A DNA stretch of 64,000 nt from an uncultured Peptoniphilus sp. (GCF_946998875.1 NZ_CAMQAY010000003.1:62001-126000); one strand, 5' to 3'; shown: positions 1-9,047, counted from the stretch's first letter. A program made the numbers and translations. The notes: generated by a model from the sequence alone, not told the origin.

Positions 1-177
1 GACATAATGCTCGCCATCCTTTGCTTCTGTGACAAGAGTTTTAAAGACCCTATTTTTGTCTTCTCCCAATTTTTCTGCAACATCTACTCCGCCAATTCCG
101 TCCTTAGTTGAGTATTCGATTATTTCAAAATTTATATTTTCCCCTTCAAGGATTCTCATTGCATTTGTTTTTTTCAT
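1..177 (-). CDS. ybaK: Cys-tRNA(Pro) deacylase YbaK/EbsC, N-terminal part
   Basis: The first 59 residues are visible (MKKTNAMRILEGENI, then VDVAEKLG, then NRVFKTLVTEAKDG). This is the start of the YbaK/EbsC family, which hydrolyses Cys-tRNA(Pro) mischarged by prolyl-tRNA synthetase; the K in the 'VFKTL' segment is the conserved lysine of the family. The gene runs off the left edge of the window, so the C-terminal two thirds is not seen. An AGGTGA ribosome binding site precedes the ATG. It is separated from the upstream pabC operon by a terminator, so it is probably its own transcription unit. Confidence 0.85.
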   Translation of the reverse strand, partial: MKKTNAMRILEGENINFEIIEYSTKDGIGGVDVAEKLGEDKNRVFKTLVTEAKDGEHYV

Positions 178-255
178 AAAATCACCTTTTCATCTACTTT
201 AATTTTACAACAAAAAAGAATTTTCTTCATCTATTTAATCTTCTTCTTTAGCAAA

Positions 256-283
256 TTAAAAAAAGACTGGTCTCGCCAGTCTC
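256..283 (-). terminator. Terminator of the aro-pab operon
   Basis: A 7-bp stem (AGACTGG/CCAGTCT, 264-270 with 276-282) with a 5-nt loop is followed on the minus strand by a run of seven T. It begins at the last bases of pabC and closes the eight-gene shikimate/p-aminobenzoate operon. Confidence 0.85.
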
Positions 284-997
284 TTAAAATCCATAAATTT
301 TTAATTTTTCTTGAATGTCCCTTGTCTTGTCTCTACCAGTAAATTTTATTTCGTCGATCGACATGACATTTCTCACGCCCATCAAGGAATTTGAAATGAA
401 ACACTCATCAAAGCCTATTAAATCTTTGGCGCAAATTTTTTCTTCATTGATTTCAAAATTTTCAAGGAGGAAATCTCTCATAGTTCCCCTTAAAAGTCCT
501 GAAGAAATTTTTGGAGTAAAGATTTTATGATCTCTCACGAAAAAAATATTTGCAAAAGAAGTTTCACAAACCTCATCCCTTTCATTTAAGAAAAGGGCTG
601 AGTCATAACCACTTTCCACAGCCCACCTGTGCTCCAAAATATTTTCATAGTAACAAAGGCTCTTGTGATAAATTATTTTTGAAGTGCTATTTCTTCTAAA
701 CTTAGAAATTTTTAAACTAAAAATTTTATTATCATCTCTGTAATTATCCTTGCGACTTGTCAAAATAAAATTTTCATCAGAAACTATTAGCTTTAGGGCA
801 AAATCTTTATCTTTATAATTTTTTATATAGTCATAAATTTTTTCCTCATCAATTTCTCTTTCAATTTCAAAAAATTTTAAAGATTTTTTTAATCGCTCTA
901 AATGTTTTTCTAAAAAGAGAGGGTCACCATCCACTACTTTAATAGTTTCAAAGGCGCCCTTGCCAAAGGAAAATCCATCATCAAATTCTATTTTCAT
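284..997 (-). CDS. pabC: Aminodeoxychorismate lyase (class IV PLP aminotransferase fold)
   Basis: Predicted to release pyruvate from 4-amino-4-deoxychorismate, giving p-aminobenzoate for folate. The 237-residue length fits the class IV aminotransferase fold. HKSLCYYENI (about 111-120) places the PLP lysine at K112, VCETSFANIFF carries the conserved Glu near 145, and SSGLLRGTMRDFL is the family's C-terminal signature. The ATG follows AGGAG closely and overlaps the end of the DAHP synthase gene by 17 bp, so translation is likely coupled. It is the last gene of the operon. A D-amino-acid or branched-chain aminotransferase is possible from fold alone, but position directly after pabAB favours PabC. 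Confidence 0.88.
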   Translation of the reverse strand: MKIEFDDGFSFGKGAFETIKVVDGDPLFLEKHLERLKKSLKFFEIEREIDEEKIYDYIKNYKDKDFALKLIVSDENFILTSRKDNYRDDNKIFSLKISKFRRNSTSKIIYHKSLCYYENILEHRWAVESGYDSALFLNERDEVCETSFANIFFVRDHKIFTPKISSGLLRGTMRDFLLENFEINEEKICAKDLIGFDECFISNSLMGVRNVMSIDEIKFTGRDKTRDIQEKLKIYGF

Positions 998-1766
998 TAA
1001 ATTCTCCTAGGAACTTTGCAATTTTTTCATAAGCCTCGTAGTCAATAGTTTGCTGCCCATCACTTTTTGCCAGGTCAGGATTTTCATGAACTTCAATCAT
1101 GACTCCATCAAGGCCAAGGGCAAGTGTCGCCCTAACCATTGGCTCAATAAAGTCTCGCCTGCCAGTGCCATGACTTGGGTCTATTATAACTGGATAGCCA
1201 GTCTTTTCTTTTATATAATAGGCTCCTGCAAAGTCAAGAGTGTTTCTAAGCTCAGTCTCAAAGGTCCTTATGCCTCTCTCACAAAAAATTATATTGTGAT
1301 TGCCCTCAACTTCAATATATTTTGCAGCCATTTCCCATTCTCTAAGAGTTGCAGAAAAACCTCTCTTTAAAATTATTGGCTTCATAGTTTTTCCAACTTT
1401 TTTTAAAAGAGCATAGTTATACATATTTCGAGAACCTATTTGAAAGGCATCTACATAGTCCACCATGGCATCAACATGGTCTTCGCTTAAGACTTCTGTA
1501 ACTATGGGTAGATTTGTCTTATCAGATGCTTCCCTTAAATATTTTACAGCTTCAAAGCCAAGCCCTTGAAAATCAAAGGGACTTGTCCTTGGTTTAAAGG
1601 CTCCACCTCTTAGAATGTCTATGCCCCTTTCCTTCAAGGCTTTTGCTTCTTCAATAATATGTTCTCGAGATTCTATGGAGCAGGGTCCAGCTATAATTAT
1701 TGGCTTGCCTCCTCCCACATTCACATCTCTAATTTTTACAATTTTCCCTTTACTCATTTCACTCAT
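981..1766 (-). CDS. aroF: 3-deoxy-7-phosphoheptulonate (DAHP) synthase, type I-beta
   Basis: Condenses phosphoenolpyruvate and erythrose-4-phosphate, the entry step of the shikimate pathway. Family motifs are in order: AGPCSIES (Cys29 metal ligand), FKPRTSPFDFQGLG (57-70), QIGSRNM, ILKRG (about 132-136), IFCERGIRTFE, DPSHGTG (His199) and MIEVH (Glu225). At 261 residues it is only the catalytic barrel: there is no N-terminal ACT-like or chorismate mutase domain, so it should lack the common built-in allosteric controls of this subfamily. The upstream pabAB stop and this ATG share one base (TAATG). Symbols aroF, aroG and aroA(G) are all used for this family. Confidence 0.93.
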   Translation of the reverse strand: MSEMSKGKIVKIRDVNVGGGKPIIIAGPCSIESREHIIEEAKALKERGIDILRGGAFKPRTSPFDFQGLGFEAVKYLREASDKTNLPIVTEVLSEDHVDAMVDYVDAFQIGSRNMYNYALLKKVGKTMKPIILKRGFSATLREWEMAAKYIEVEGNHNIIFCERGIRTFETELRNTLDFAGAYYIKEKTGYPVIIDPSHGTGRRDFIEPMVRATLALGLDGVMIEVHENPDLAKSDGQQTIDYEAYEKIAKFLGEFNENRI

Positions 1767-3778
1767 TATCCTTTGCTTCCCTCAATATCTATCTCATCAA
1801 AATTATTGTAATACGCTTGTAGTGCATTGAGAGACCCCTTTGCCTTTAAGACAATTTCCTCAAATTCTTCTTCTGCATCTGATAGAAGAATTATGGCTCC
1901 ACCTACTCCAAGAGTTGCCCTGTCTTCTTCTATAAGGGCAGTTCTTATGACAATATTAAAATCCATTGTAGAATTATTTGATATAAAACCGATTGTGCCT
2001 GAATAAATTCCGCGAGGATAATTTTCTAACTCGTCAATGATTTCCAGTGTGCGTTTTTTTGGCGCACCAGTCATAGACCCACCTGGAAAAGTATTTTTCA
2101 GCACATCAATTATATCCACATCTTCTTTAATTTTTCCAGAAACTGTAGTTACAAGTTGGTGGAGAGTTTTATAAGTCTCAACATCCATTAACTTTGGCAC
2201 TTCAACTGAACCAATCTCACAAAATTTACCCAAATCGTTTCTAAGTAAATCTACAATCATTAAATTTTCAGATTTGGTCTTCTCTTCATTTCTAAGTTTA
2301 TCAATAAGTTTTTGATCTTCTTCTAAGGAGTCTCCTCTTCTAATAGTACCCTTAATTGGCTTTGTCGTCACAATTTTATTTTTATCCACCTTTAAAAATC
2401 TTTCCATGGAAGATGAGGCAATCTTTATCTCATCTAGGGGCAAGAAGGCAGAATATTGTCCTGGGCTTTTTTCTCGAAGATTCATGTAATACTTTTTGCC
2501 ATCGAGCTTATCATAGATGTCTAAGCGATTTGTAAGACATACTTCGTAAGTCTCTCCCTGGCAAATTAAGTCTTTTATCTTTTTTATGTCTTCTATATAA
2601 GTTTTTTTGTCCTTTACAAATTTTAATTTTGGAAAATCTTTCTTGCTTGTATCTTTATTTTTTTCTTCAAAATCTTCTTCCAAGATATTTTTTATCTCTT
2701 TAATCCAATCTTTGTCCTCTTGGCAAGATAGGATGTAGAGTTTTTCATCTCTGTGGTCGTAGACAAGAGCCCTGTCGCAATACTTAAAGTAAGCGTCTGG
2801 ATAGTCGTAGGAATTCTTATTTGTGACCTTTTCTGTGTCTTTTTTTAATTCATAACCCAAGTAACCAATGTAGCCCAATTGAAAATCAAAGGGAAGTGAT
2901 TCCTTGTAAGTCCATCTCTTTCGATTTTCTTTTAAATAAGTGAAGATGTCAGTATTAAAGCTTTCCTTTTTTCTTCCATCAAGAAAGGTTTTTTCTACAA
3001 GATTTTTGTCCACGTCATACTTTATTGTGTGAGCCTTTGGACCTTTGAGGCCAAAAATTGAAAATCTTGAAAGGTCTTCTTCCACCTTGCTTGAGTCCAG
3101 CCAAAGAGTTTTATTGTCATATTCATAAAGTTTTTCATAAATATTTTTTGTATCAAAACTTTTATCAATTATTTCATAATAAAGCTGGCCTTCCTTATAA
3201 AAATCTCTGCAAATATTTATAAAATTTTCAATTAATTTTTCGCCGCATTCACTTGCTATGGACTCAGGATGAAATTGAAGGCCATAGATTGGCTTAGTCT
3301 TGTGTGAAATTGCCATGACAACTCCATCAGGAGTCCTTGCATCAATATTTATGTTTTCAAGTTCCTTGTCCTGGCAAGTTAGTGAGTGATATCTTGTTAC
3401 AACAAAATTATTTTTTATTCCCTTAAATAAATTTTTGCCATTGTGAATAACCTGGCTAAGTCTGCCGTGCATGGGCTCACTTGCCCTTAAAATTTTGCCG
3501 CCATTGTAATAATATATCCCTTGATGACCTAGGCAAATTCCCAAAATTGGCTTGTCAAGTTTTTCAATGATGTCTTTACAAACACCAAAGTCCTTTTCCT
3601 TATCAGGGCTACCCGGACCTGGAGAAATAATTACATTGTCAAAGTCTAAATCTAAAATTTCCTCATAAGTCATCTGATCATTTTTAATTACAAGAGCTTC
3701 TATGCCACTGACCTTTCCAATTAACTGAAAGAGGTTATAAGTGTAAGAATCATAATTGTCAATTATAAGTGATTTCAT
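1766..3778 (-). CDS. pabAB: Fused aminodeoxychorismate synthase (PabA-PabB)
   Basis: A 670-residue fusion that converts chorismate + glutamine to 4-amino-4-deoxychorismate. Residues 1-190 are a class I glutamine amidotransferase: SPGPGSP (about 52-58), nucleophile Cys82 in GICLGHQG, and His170/Glu172 in QFHPES. Residues from about 220 are the chorismate-binding TrpE/PabB domain, with TYEVCLTNRLD, KPIKGT (Lys476; the lysine here is typical of PabB rather than the alanine of anthranilate synthase), and FPGGSMTGAPKKR (564-576). It overlaps aroQ upstream by 4 bp (ATGA). Anthranilate synthase is the alternative, but PIKGT and the adjacent pabC argue for p-aminobenzoate. Confidence 0.93.
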   Translation of the reverse strand: MKSLIIDNYDSYTYNLFQLIGKVSGIEALVIKNDQMTYEEILDLDFDNVIISPGPGSPDKEKDFGVCKDIIEKLDKPILGICLGHQGIYYYNGGKILRASEPMHGRLSQVIHNGKNLFKGIKNNFVVTRYHSLTCQDKELENINIDARTPDGVVMAISHKTKPIYGLQFHPESIASECGEKLIENFINICRDFYKEGQLYYEIIDKSFDTKNIYEKLYEYDNKTLWLDSSKVEEDLSRFSIFGLKGPKAHTIKYDVDKNLVEKTFLDGRKKESFNTDIFTYLKENRKRWTYKESLPFDFQLGYIGYLGYELKKDTEKVTNKNSYDYPDAYFKYCDRALVYDHRDEKLYILSCQEDKDWIKEIKNILEEDFEEKNKDTSKKDFPKLKFVKDKKTYIEDIKKIKDLICQGETYEVCLTNRLDIYDKLDGKKYYMNLREKSPGQYSAFLPLDEIKIASSSMERFLKVDKNKIVTTKPIKGTIRRGDSLEEDQKLIDKLRNEEKTKSENLMIVDLLRNDLGKFCEIGSVEVPKLMDVETYKTLHQLVTTVSGKIKEDVDIIDVLKNTFPGGSMTGAPKKRTLEIIDELENYPRGIYSGTIGFISNNSTMDFNIVIRTALIEEDRATLGVGGAIILLSDAEEEFEEIVLKAKGSLNALQAYYNNFDEIDIEGSKG

Positions 3779-4215
3779 TTTTGCTCCCCTAAATAATTTT
3801 TCAGATAAATTATTGCCTTTTTGTAACCTTCTATTCCATAGCCTTCAAAGGATTTTATAGCACAGGGCCTTATAAAATTAACTTGCCTAAAATCTTCACG
3901 GTCTGATACCTTTGAAATGTGAACTTCAACTGTGGGAATGCTGACAGCCTTTAGGGCATCTAAAATTGCCACGCTAGTGTGAGTGTAGCCAGCTGGATTT
4001 ATAACAATGCCATCAACTTTTTTGTAGGCACTTTGAATTTTATCCACAAGATCCCCTTCATGGTTTGATTGAAACTCCTGGATTTCAATATTTTCTTCAT
4101 GAGCAACTTGGTCTATTAATTTTAACAAATTTTCGTAAGTATCCCTGCCATAGATATTAACTTCGCGAATGCCTAGCAAATTAATATTGGGACCATTAAT
4201 TACTAAAATTTTCAT
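3775..4215 (-). CDS. aroQ: Type II 3-dehydroquinate dehydratase
   Basis: Third shikimate step: dehydration of 3-dehydroquinate. The 146-residue flavodoxin-like protein has the type II signature NGPNINLLG, then Arg17 and Tyr22 on the active-site lid, FQSNHEGDLVD (48-58), NPAGYTHTS (73-81, including N74 and H79) and VEVHIS (Glu97, His99). The segment after VEVHIS reads KVSDREDFR where most family members have an Asn and a different loop; the catalytic residues themselves are kept. Overlaps the fusion gene upstream by 20 bp and pabAB downstream by 4 bp. Confidence 0.93.
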   Translation of the reverse strand: MKILVINGPNINLLGIREVNIYGRDTYENLLKLIDQVAHEENIEIQEFQSNHEGDLVDKIQSAYKKVDGIVINPAGYTHTSVAILDALKAVSIPTVEVHISKVSDREDFRQVNFIRPCAIKSFEGYGIEGYKKAIIYLKNYLGEQK

Positions 4216-5704
4216 AATTTTTTATTTCCTCCAGAATTTTCTCCAAAGTCTTTTCCTCGTCTTCAATAACTTTTATTTTTATGTGAGAAATTTCTTGGTA
4301 AATTTTATTTCTCTCTCCATACATTTTTTCTAAGGTCTCTAAATTTTTTGAGAGGGGTCTTCCCTCTGTCTCAAGATTTTTTAAGTCCCTATCTAAATAA
4401 ATTACAAGTGAGTTCTGTAAAAGAAGGTCTCTATTAATCTTTCTTAGGGGTGTGCCACCGCCAGTGGCAATTATGACTCCCGTTTTTTTGGAGACCTCTT
4501 CTAGTACGCTTGTCTCAAGGTCCCTAAAATATTTTTCGCCTTTTTTTTCGAAAATCTCTGGGATTTTTCCTTCCCTTTCCTCAATTAATTTATCTGTGTC
4601 AAAATAAACTCTATTTAATTTTTCTGACAAGAGCCTTGCCATTGTAGTCTTGCCGCAGGAAGGCATGCCAACAAGGGCAATATTTTCCATGTCACTTTTA
4701 ATTTTAAAATAAATTTTTTCAATTAAAGATTCATCTAATTTTTCATCTAAAAAAAGTTCGGCTGCAAAGAAGGCTTGAGCAACTAACATTAAAAGTCCAT
4801 TCATAGTCTTTATGCCAAGATTCTCCCCATCTAAAATTAATTTTGTCTTGAGGGGATTGTAAATTAAATCTATTACAGCCTCTAGCTTTTTAAAGATTTT
4901 TAAGTCCACCTTGCATTCCATATTATTTGGATACATGCCTACTGGACTTGCATTAATAATTACATTAAAGTCACTAAATTTTCCTATGTTGTCGTAATTA
5001 TTTTCGCCCCTTCTGCTAATGACAACAAGCCTTTTGGCTCCCCTATCAGCTGCAAGTTTTTGGAGCATCTTACTTGCCCCTCCAGATCCTAGAATTAAAA
5101 TCTTTTTATCTTTCAGGTCAAGGTCAAAATATTTTAAGGAATAATCAAAGCCAAGATAGTCTGTGTTATAACCAAATAATTCTCCGTCTTTATTTACAAT
5201 TGTATTAACTGCGCCAATTTCTCTTGCAAGAGGGTCAACCTTGTCTAAATATTTTATAGAAAGTTCCTTGTAGGGAATAGTAACATTAATTCCCCTAAAA
5301 TTTTTCTTTTCAAAAAAACCTTCCATTTCATTTTGTTTTAAATTTTTTAAATTATAGTCATATCTTCCAAATAATTGGTGAATTTCCTTGGATTTGCTGT
5401 GAGACAAACTTTCGCCAATAAGTCCAAACTTAAAATTTTCATCTTTAACTCTCGAAATTATTTTTTTGCTCTCCTTAAAAATTTCACAATAAATTGGCTT
5501 TATGGCATCTTTAAATTCTGGAGCAATTTTATTTTCCAAGTTTTTTATAATTTCATCTTCCCGACCCGAGTCTTCTGTTTTTAAATTATTATTTGCTTTA
5601 AAAATTCCAATCTCCTTGGAAATTTCCATTCGCTTTTCTAAAAGATGGACAATTTGTGAATCAATTTCGTCCAAATTTTTTCTTGACTCATCTAAATTTT
5701 TCAT
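4196..5704 (-). CDS. aroEK: Trifunctional chorismate mutase / shikimate dehydrogenase / shikimate kinase
   Basis: A 502-residue protein with three enzymes in line. Residues 1-87 match an AroQ-class chorismate mutase: R8, R25, K36, R48 and E49 have the same spacing as R11, R28, K39, R51 and E52 of the E. coli P-protein mutase. Residues 90-335 are shikimate dehydrogenase: SLSHSKS, NVTIPYK (catalytic Lys146), GYNTDYLG (Asp182) and the NADP motif GSGGASK. Residues 338-500 are shikimate kinase: P-loop GMPSCGKT (346-353), FRDLE, ATGGG (413-417) and the lid Arg449 in GRPLS. It therefore does two consecutive steps before EPSP synthase plus the branch from chorismate to prephenate. The ATG overlaps aroC by 4 bp. 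Confidence 0.92.
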   Translation of the reverse strand: MKNLDESRKNLDEIDSQIVHLLEKRMEISKEIGIFKANNNLKTEDSGREDEIIKNLENKIAPEFKDAIKPIYCEIFKESKKIISRVKDENFKFGLIGESLSHSKSKEIHQLFGRYDYNLKNLKQNEMEGFFEKKNFRGINVTIPYKELSIKYLDKVDPLAREIGAVNTIVNKDGELFGYNTDYLGFDYSLKYFDLDLKDKKILILGSGGASKMLQKLAADRGAKRLVVISRRGENNYDNIGKFSDFNVIINASPVGMYPNNMECKVDLKIFKKLEAVIDLIYNPLKTKLILDGENLGIKTMNGLLMLVAQAFFAAELFLDEKLDESLIEKIYFKIKSDMENIALVGMPSCGKTTMARLLSEKLNRVYFDTDKLIEEREGKIPEIFEKKGEKYFRDLETSVLEEVSKKTGVIIATGGGTPLRKINRDLLLQNSLVIYLDRDLKNLETEGRPLSKNLETLEKMYGERNKIYQEISHIKIKVIEDEEKTLEKILEEIKNYENFSN

Positions 5705-6786
5705 CTTTCACCTTCCATTACTAAGTCTAAAATTGCAATAGCAGTAATCATTTCAATGGCAACTAGGGCTCTTGGCACAATTGAAGGGTCGTGCCTTCCC
5801 ACAATTTCTAGGTCTACATTTTTTTTATCTCTTAGCGATATTGTCCTTTGCCTTTTCCCAATGGAGCTGGTAGGCTTCACTGCTGTCCTAAAAATTATTG
5901 GCATGCCACTTGAAAGTCCACCAATTATTCCCCCATGATTGTTGGTCTTAGTCTTTACTTCTCCATCTTCGTAATAGTATTCATCGTTGTGGGCACTTCC
6001 CCACATTTTTGCCGCCTCAAATCCAGAGCCAAATTCAATTCCTCTTATGCCGGGAACTGAAAAAACTGCGTGAGAAATTACCGACTCGAGAGAATCAAAA
6101 AAAGGCTCGCCAATGCCCACTGGCATATTTAAAATAAAAGTCTCAACAATTCCGCCAAGGGAATCTACCTCTTCCTTTGCCCTTAAAATTTCTTCCTGCA
6201 TTCTTTCCATTGCTGAATCTTCAAAAACTGGGAAGTCTTCATTTTTTAAATTGTAAAGTTTTTCTTCGCCAATATCATTTAAATTTATGTCAATGTCACT
6301 TTCATCGCCTAGGCTTTTTATCCTAGAGAAAATTTTTATGCCCCTCTTTAAAAGCAAATCTTCAGCAATAGAACCTGCAATGACTATGGGAGCAGTCATC
6401 CTGCCAGAAAATTGTCCGCCCCCTCTTATGTCGTTAAAGCCCTTGAATTTAACATAGGCTGGATAGTCTGCGTGAGATGGACGAGGTCTGTCCTTTAAAT
6501 TGTCGTAGTCCCTGCTCCTTTGGTCCTTATTCTCTATAAGAGCACAAAGAGGTGCCCCACAAGTTATGCCATCCACTTCTCCACTCACAACTTTAAAATC
6601 GTCATCTTCTTTTCTAGCAGTGGAAAAATTATTCCTGCCAGGTTTTCTTCTATCAAGGTTTTTTCTTATTAAATCTTTATTTATTTTATATCCAGCACTA
6701 ATTCCATCAATGACAATTCCAAGATCCTCAGAATGTGACTGACCAAAGAGTGTTACTTTAAAATTTTTTCCAAAGCTATATGACAT
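5701..6786 (-). CDS. aroC: Chorismate synthase
   Basis: FMN-dependent 1,4-elimination of phosphate from EPSP to give chorismate. The 361-residue length is normal. Conserved His18 and His105 (in the HADY segment) are present, as are LDRRKPGR, the RGGGQFSGR segment and the C-terminal GRHDPSIVPRA. The first signature reads FGQSHSEDLG, where most family members have ESHG, and RPSHADY where most have RPGHADY; these are small departures in otherwise invariant stretches. The next gene, the trifunctional fusion, starts inside its stop (4-bp overlap), and its own start overlaps aroA by 11 bp. Confidence 0.93.
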   Translation of the reverse strand: MSYSFGKNFKVTLFGQSHSEDLGIVIDGISAGYKINKDLIRKNLDRRKPGRNNFSTARKEDDDFKVVSGEVDGITCGAPLCALIENKDQRSRDYDNLKDRPRPSHADYPAYVKFKGFNDIRGGGQFSGRMTAPIVIAGSIAEDLLLKRGIKIFSRIKSLGDESDIDINLNDIGEEKLYNLKNEDFPVFEDSAMERMQEEILRAKEEVDSLGGIVETFILNMPVGIGEPFFDSLESVISHAVFSVPGIRGIEFGSGFEAAKMWGSAHNDEYYYEDGEVKTKTNNHGGIIGGLSSGMPIIFRTAVKPTSSIGKRQRTISLRDKKNVDLEIVGRHDPSIVPRALVAIEMITAIAILDLVMEGER

Positions 6787-8011
6787 TTGTCTTCCCTCCT
6801 AAAGATTTAAAATCGTCAAAAAAGTTTTTGTAGGATTTTTCCACGCACTGGCTATCATTGATAGTGATTGGACCATCTGCAAAAGTTGCGGCAATAGAGG
6901 CAGCCATGGCAATTCTGTGGTCATTGTAAGAATTTATTTTTGCTGCCTTAAATTTTTCCACTCCCCTAAAGGAAAAGGAGTCTTCAGATAATTTTACCTG
7001 AACTCCCAAATTTTCCAGCATATCCACAGTGCTCTTTACCCTGTCGCTTTCCTTTAACCTTAACCTTTTTATATTTATAACTTCCGTCTCTGTATTTGAA
7101 AGTGCCGCCATTATTGAAAGAATTGAAACGGCATCGGGCATATTTTTTGCATCTAAGGTTACTTTTTTCTTAGCATCGTTTATTTTTTTTAGCTGAAACT
7201 CATCTTTAGAAATATTAACATAACCCAAATCCCTTAAAAAATCTAAAGCTTTTCTATCTCCCTGCAGTGAATTTTTATTAAGTCCAAGGACCCTTACGCC
7301 AGCTGCCAAGAAAAATAGTGCGTTGCTCCAATCTTTTTCCACCACATAATTTGCTGGAGAAAATTTTCCCCTGCAAGTGAAAGAATTTTTACCTTCAATT
7401 ACTTCAACTCCAAAATTTTTCATGACATCTATTGTCATGTCAATATAGGGCTTTGATTCAGTTTCACTTGTGAGCCTTATATTAAAGTCTTCCTGGCAAA
7501 AGCCTGATGCAAGCATAAGACCAGATATAAACTGGGAGCTAATATTTCCTGGAAGAGTGAAATTAAAATCCTTTAGCTTTCCTCTTAGATAAATTGAATC
7601 TCCAACTTCTTTAAGATCTACTCCATGCTTGGGAAATTCATGGAAGTAGACAGAGTTAGTTCTAGCAACAAGACTTCCCCTTCTTATAACTTTTGCCTCA
7701 AGACCAAGGGCGGCAAGGACTGGTAGTAAAAACCTAAGGGTAGATCCACTTTCAAGGGCATCAATAGTAACTGGTCCAGAGAATTTTTCTGGTGGATCAA
7801 AATAAAATTTATTTTCTATTTTTTTTAGGCTGACTCCAAGGGCTTTTACGGCATTAAGAGATGCCTCTATGTCCTTTGAAAGGTCATGAATCTCTATTAC
7901 AGATTCCGCCCTTGCAAGCCCTCCACAAAAAATTGCACGATGGGCATAGGATTTTGATGTAATTGCAGAAATTTCTCCAGATAATTTTTTATTTTCAATA
8001 ATTCTATTCAT
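6776..8011 (-). CDS. aroA: 5-enolpyruvylshikimate-3-phosphate synthase
   Basis: Transfers enolpyruvyl from PEP to shikimate-3-phosphate. 411 residues, two-lobed family. Visible motifs: SKSYAHR (Lys20, Ser21, Arg25 binding the substrates), LESGSTLRFLLP (PEP-binding loop), GNISSQFISGLM, LRLKESDRV and NSYNDHRIAMA (catalytic Asp and His-Arg). The start overlaps aroB by 8 bp and the end overlaps aroC by 11 bp, so the whole operon appears translationally coupled. Confidence 0.94.
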   Translation of the reverse strand: MNRIIENKKLSGEISAITSKSYAHRAIFCGGLARAESVIEIHDLSKDIEASLNAVKALGVSLKKIENKFYFDPPEKFSGPVTIDALESGSTLRFLLPVLAALGLEAKVIRRGSLVARTNSVYFHEFPKHGVDLKEVGDSIYLRGKLKDFNFTLPGNISSQFISGLMLASGFCQEDFNIRLTSETESKPYIDMTIDVMKNFGVEVIEGKNSFTCRGKFSPANYVVEKDWSNALFFLAAGVRVLGLNKNSLQGDRKALDFLRDLGYVNISKDEFQLKKINDAKKKVTLDAKNMPDAVSILSIMAALSNTETEVINIKRLRLKESDRVKSTVDMLENLGVQVKLSEDSFSFRGVEKFKAAKINSYNDHRIAMAASIAATFADGPITINDSQCVEKSYKNFFDDFKSLGGKTNVI

Positions 8012-9047
8012 TTTCCTTACCTAAATCAATTATTTTTTTAAGCTCATCAAAAGTAATTTTTTTACTTATAACTTCGCCAATTTTTACTGGAAGAATTACA
8101 TTTATGAGATTTTTATTAATCTTCTTGTCGTGCTTTAAAATCACCAAAATTTCTTCTGTCTCAAAGTCATAAGCAGTTGGAAGATTATATTTTTTAAAGG
8201 CTCTTACTAAGTCTTTAGAAAAATCTTTTTCCGCAAGCCCCATTTTATAAGCTGCCCTTGCCATATAAATTGTTCCAATGCCAATGCTTTCACCATGGTT
8301 TAGTTTATAATTTGAAAGAGATTCTATGCCGTGACCAATAGTGTGACCGAGGTTTAGCTTTTGTCTCTTGCCCTTGTCCCTTTCATCATCTCTTACAAAG
8401 TCCAGCTTAATATTTAAAGATTTGTAAATAATTTTTTCATAGTCAAGTTTTTTTGCAGACTTTAAATAATCAAAAAATTCCTTTTCCCTTAAGACAGAAT
8501 ATTTAAAAATTTCTGCAAGTCCGTTGTTAATATTTCTCTGGTCAAGACTTTCCAAAAAACTGTAATCAATATGGACACATTTTGGAAAATAAAAGGCGCC
8601 AATTTGATTTTTTAAATTCATAAAATTTATGCCATTTTTTCCGCCAACAGAAGAGTCAATCATGGAAAGAAGCGTAGTTGGCACAGAGATAAAATCAATT
8701 CCCCTAAGATATGTTGCTGCAACAAAACCAGATATATCGCCAACAACACCGCCACCAAAGGCTATGATTATGTCGCCTCTGTTAAAATTTTTTTCCAATA
8801 AAAACTTATTTATATTTATATAATTTTCCATGGACTTGGATTTTTCGCCAGCAGGAAATTTATAAATAAAATAATTTAAGCCATCCATAAGTTTTTTTAA
8901 TCTCTCGCTATAAATACCCAAGACATTTTCGTCTGTTATAACTAAAAATTTTGCGTCTTCATTTTTAAATAAATAGTCCCTTAACTTTTCATCATTTTTA
9001 TAATCAATATCTATCGTATAATTATTTTCTTTAACCTGAATTTTCAT
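8004..9047 (-). CDS. aroB: 3-dehydroquinate synthase
   Basis: First gene of the operon. Cyclises DAHP to 3-dehydroquinate using NAD and a divalent metal. 347 residues, with FGGGVVGDISGF (NAD-binding glycine-rich segment), PTTLLSMIDSSVGGKNGIN, NNGLAEIFKYSV, NLGHTIGHGIES and LNHGESIGIG, which supply the Glu/His/His metal ligands. No T-box, tryptophan leader or other attenuator is evident in the roughly 140 bp upstream, so control of aromatic synthesis by a cis-acting leader is not supported here. Confidence 0.94.
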   Translation of the reverse strand: MKIQVKENNYTIDIDYKNDEKLRDYLFKNEDAKFLVITDENVLGIYSERLKKLMDGLNYFIYKFPAGEKSKSMENYININKFLLEKNFNRGDIIIAFGGGVVGDISGFVAATYLRGIDFISVPTTLLSMIDSSVGGKNGINFMNLKNQIGAFYFPKCVHIDYSFLESLDQRNINNGLAEIFKYSVLREKEFFDYLKSAKKLDYEKIIYKSLNIKLDFVRDDERDKGKRQKLNLGHTIGHGIESLSNYKLNHGESIGIGTIYMARAAYKMGLAEKDFSKDLVRAFKKYNLPTAYDFETEEILVILKHDKKINKNLINVILPVKIGEVISKKITFDELKKIIDLGKENE

